DNA of 64,000 nt, taken from assembly GCA_963573385.1 (NCBI GenBank), contig CAUYLG010005306.1:119501-183500 (forward strand), written 5' to 3'. Every line of letters starts with the position of its first letter. The stretch's first letter is position 1. The notes under the pieces are model-generated. The model searched no databases and had not been told where the DNA came from. It saw only the letters and a list, made by a program, of their open reading frames with translations. This document shows positions 62,451 through 64,000 of this stretch, in pieces. Origin of the DNA: Cacajao melanocephalus. Its lineage: Eukaryota; Chordata; Mammalia; Primates; Pitheciidae. A program made the position numbers and the translations under genes.

Positions 62451-64000
62451 AGTGACTTCTCAGCTGCAGGTAAAATAATGCTGAGCCTGTTCTACTGCAA
62501 ATTTGCTTAAATACATTATCTAGAAACAAGTTTCAAATATTTTAAATAATTGTATTCATATCACTCTTACTATTGAATAAATTATGGAAATACTGCTTAG
62601 TGTCTTTTATGAACACCAATCCTAAGAAAAAGTATAGAATAAAAAAGCATAAATTTTCTCTATGTTAGGCTTTTTTAAGTATTTTTAACAATCCCCTCTA
62701 ATTTTATTTTTTTATAAAACAGAAGAAGATGAATGTAACTATTTTTATAAATTTAAGAATTCCATCATTTAAAATTCGAACTAAAGCAGAATAATTAAAT
62801 TTACACAAGTGTGACCTGTCAGAACCTTGCCAATTACTTTAACTCTGCCATTTTAACCATTTGAAATTGTTCTATTAGTAATTATTATAGTGCTATTCCA
62901 GCAATAAAAAGGATGGAACTCATGGGTAGTTTTATTTTAGCATATGTTTATACTATATGTTATTATATGTTTTAAAATTATAAGATTGTTTTCAGAAAAT
63001 AAAGCATACACCATGTGGCCTTCACAGTGGGACTTTTGTGTGAGACCCTTTTGATTGATCTTTGGTAAGGATGGACATACTTAGTCATGAATCTGGGGTC
63101 ACAGCTTTGGAAACTGTAGGATCTTACCTTGATTCATTTCTTTGTTACCTAGATCCTGACTGTGTGAGGATCAAGGCAACAAAGAAATGTATATTTACCT
63201 TGAAACTCAAGAGTTGTATACACAAGAGTAACCGTGTCTTCATCTTTAACAATTTTGTGGGGTTTTTTTTTTCTTTACAAAATAATAGAGTTGATTAGTT
63301 CTGTCTAGAGGTAGGTTTTTGCCATAAGATTATGTGAAAGTAATTTTCTTATTTTTTTTACTGGTTTTGTTTCTGTGCAGTTCTTTAGATTCTAAAGTTT
63401 AGGAGATGTAAAGAAATATATTTATACATGAAGAATGTATTGTTACCGTAGTGAAAACAATATATCCCATAGAGGAATGTAATATAGGAAAGATAGCAAT
63501 TGTGATGAAAAGTCAGCGTTGACACACGGCTAGCCAGACGGTGAACAATTTCAAAATGGTGGTCAGGAAACTGAGCTCCTGGCTCAAGCTGTCTACTATT
63601 TATTTAACTAGAAAAAAAACAGCAATCCCAAACAGTAAGTCCCAATGCATCTATGAATGTCACTAGTGTCATAATACGTTTTTTGTTTTTTTTAAACATT
63701 GTGTTCTGGTGTTCATTTCTCTTTCACTATCTGTGTTTATGTCTCATTAGGCCATACAGGAAATCTGCTACTTGTTTATTTTGCTGTGCCTTGGGAAAAA
63801 ACAAAAAGACAACATTTTTTCCTAAAATACTTGGCGTATTTTAGTCTCTCGTTATGACTTCAAAAAATTATCTGTGCAAAGATTTGTTAAATATTTTTTA
63901 CTTCAAAAGAATAGTAATTTACTGAATTTGAATTTCTTTTAACAAATTTTAATTGAAGAAACCAAATCCATATGGGACAGTTTTATTTAATTTGGGAATA
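62451..64000. other. Unassigned AT-rich non-coding sequence
   Basis: No gene, exon or repeat recognised up to the end of the window. Confidence 0.4.

Overview
This window is primate nuclear DNA, most likely human. It carries dimeric Alu SINEs (including one little-diverged copy), primate-age L1 copies nested inside older mammalian L1s, MIR SINEs, MER5- and MER20-type hAT relics, and long simple-repeat arrays. Base composition is AT-rich with few CpGs. I found no exon, no intact gene, no RNA gene, no promoter and no CpG island. Every long open frame I could identify is a transposon remnant or a translated simple repeat. The window looks like intergenic or deep intronic sequence.

Layout. 1-6 kb: mostly unassigned sequence with an AT-rich array containing a large hairpin (about 2.1-2.35 kb), a MIR, and a short piece of a Tigger-like transposase on the minus strand. 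6-10 kb: an old L1 with an internal tandem duplication and an Alu inside it, then a minus-strand primate L1 3' half that ends abruptly in an Alu piece. 10-31 kb: little young transposon sequence; it holds MIRs, several hAT miniature elements (clustered at 26.5-30 kb), microsatellites and two pairs of short diverged duplications. 31-34.3 kb: a short L1 3' end, an Alu whose tail has grown into an AT-rich palindromic array, a MIR, and a minus-strand L1 with a target-site duplication.

37.8-43.3 kb: one nearly complete minus-strand old L1 with remnants of ORF2 and ORF1. 44.6-47.7 kb: an old plus-strand L1 split by an Alu and by a short minus-strand L1, followed by a short plus-strand L1. 49-50 kb: a probable solo LTR of an ancient endogenous retrovirus. 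51-59.2 kb: a pile of plus-strand L1s in which a primate L1 carrying decayed ORF1 and ORF2 sits in an older L1 and runs into three successive old L1 3' ends. 59.2-64 kb: mostly unassigned sequence with one hAT relic, a pyrimidine tract, one short L1 and one MIR.

Nothing here behaves as a gene system. The most interesting signals are structural. Two AT-rich inverted repeats could extrude hairpins. Inside the 52-57 kb L1 there are three small insertions that look copied from other or nearby sequence by template switching. All family names come from reading motifs by eye; repeat-library masking would refine subfamilies and boundaries, which are accurate to roughly 5-30 bases.
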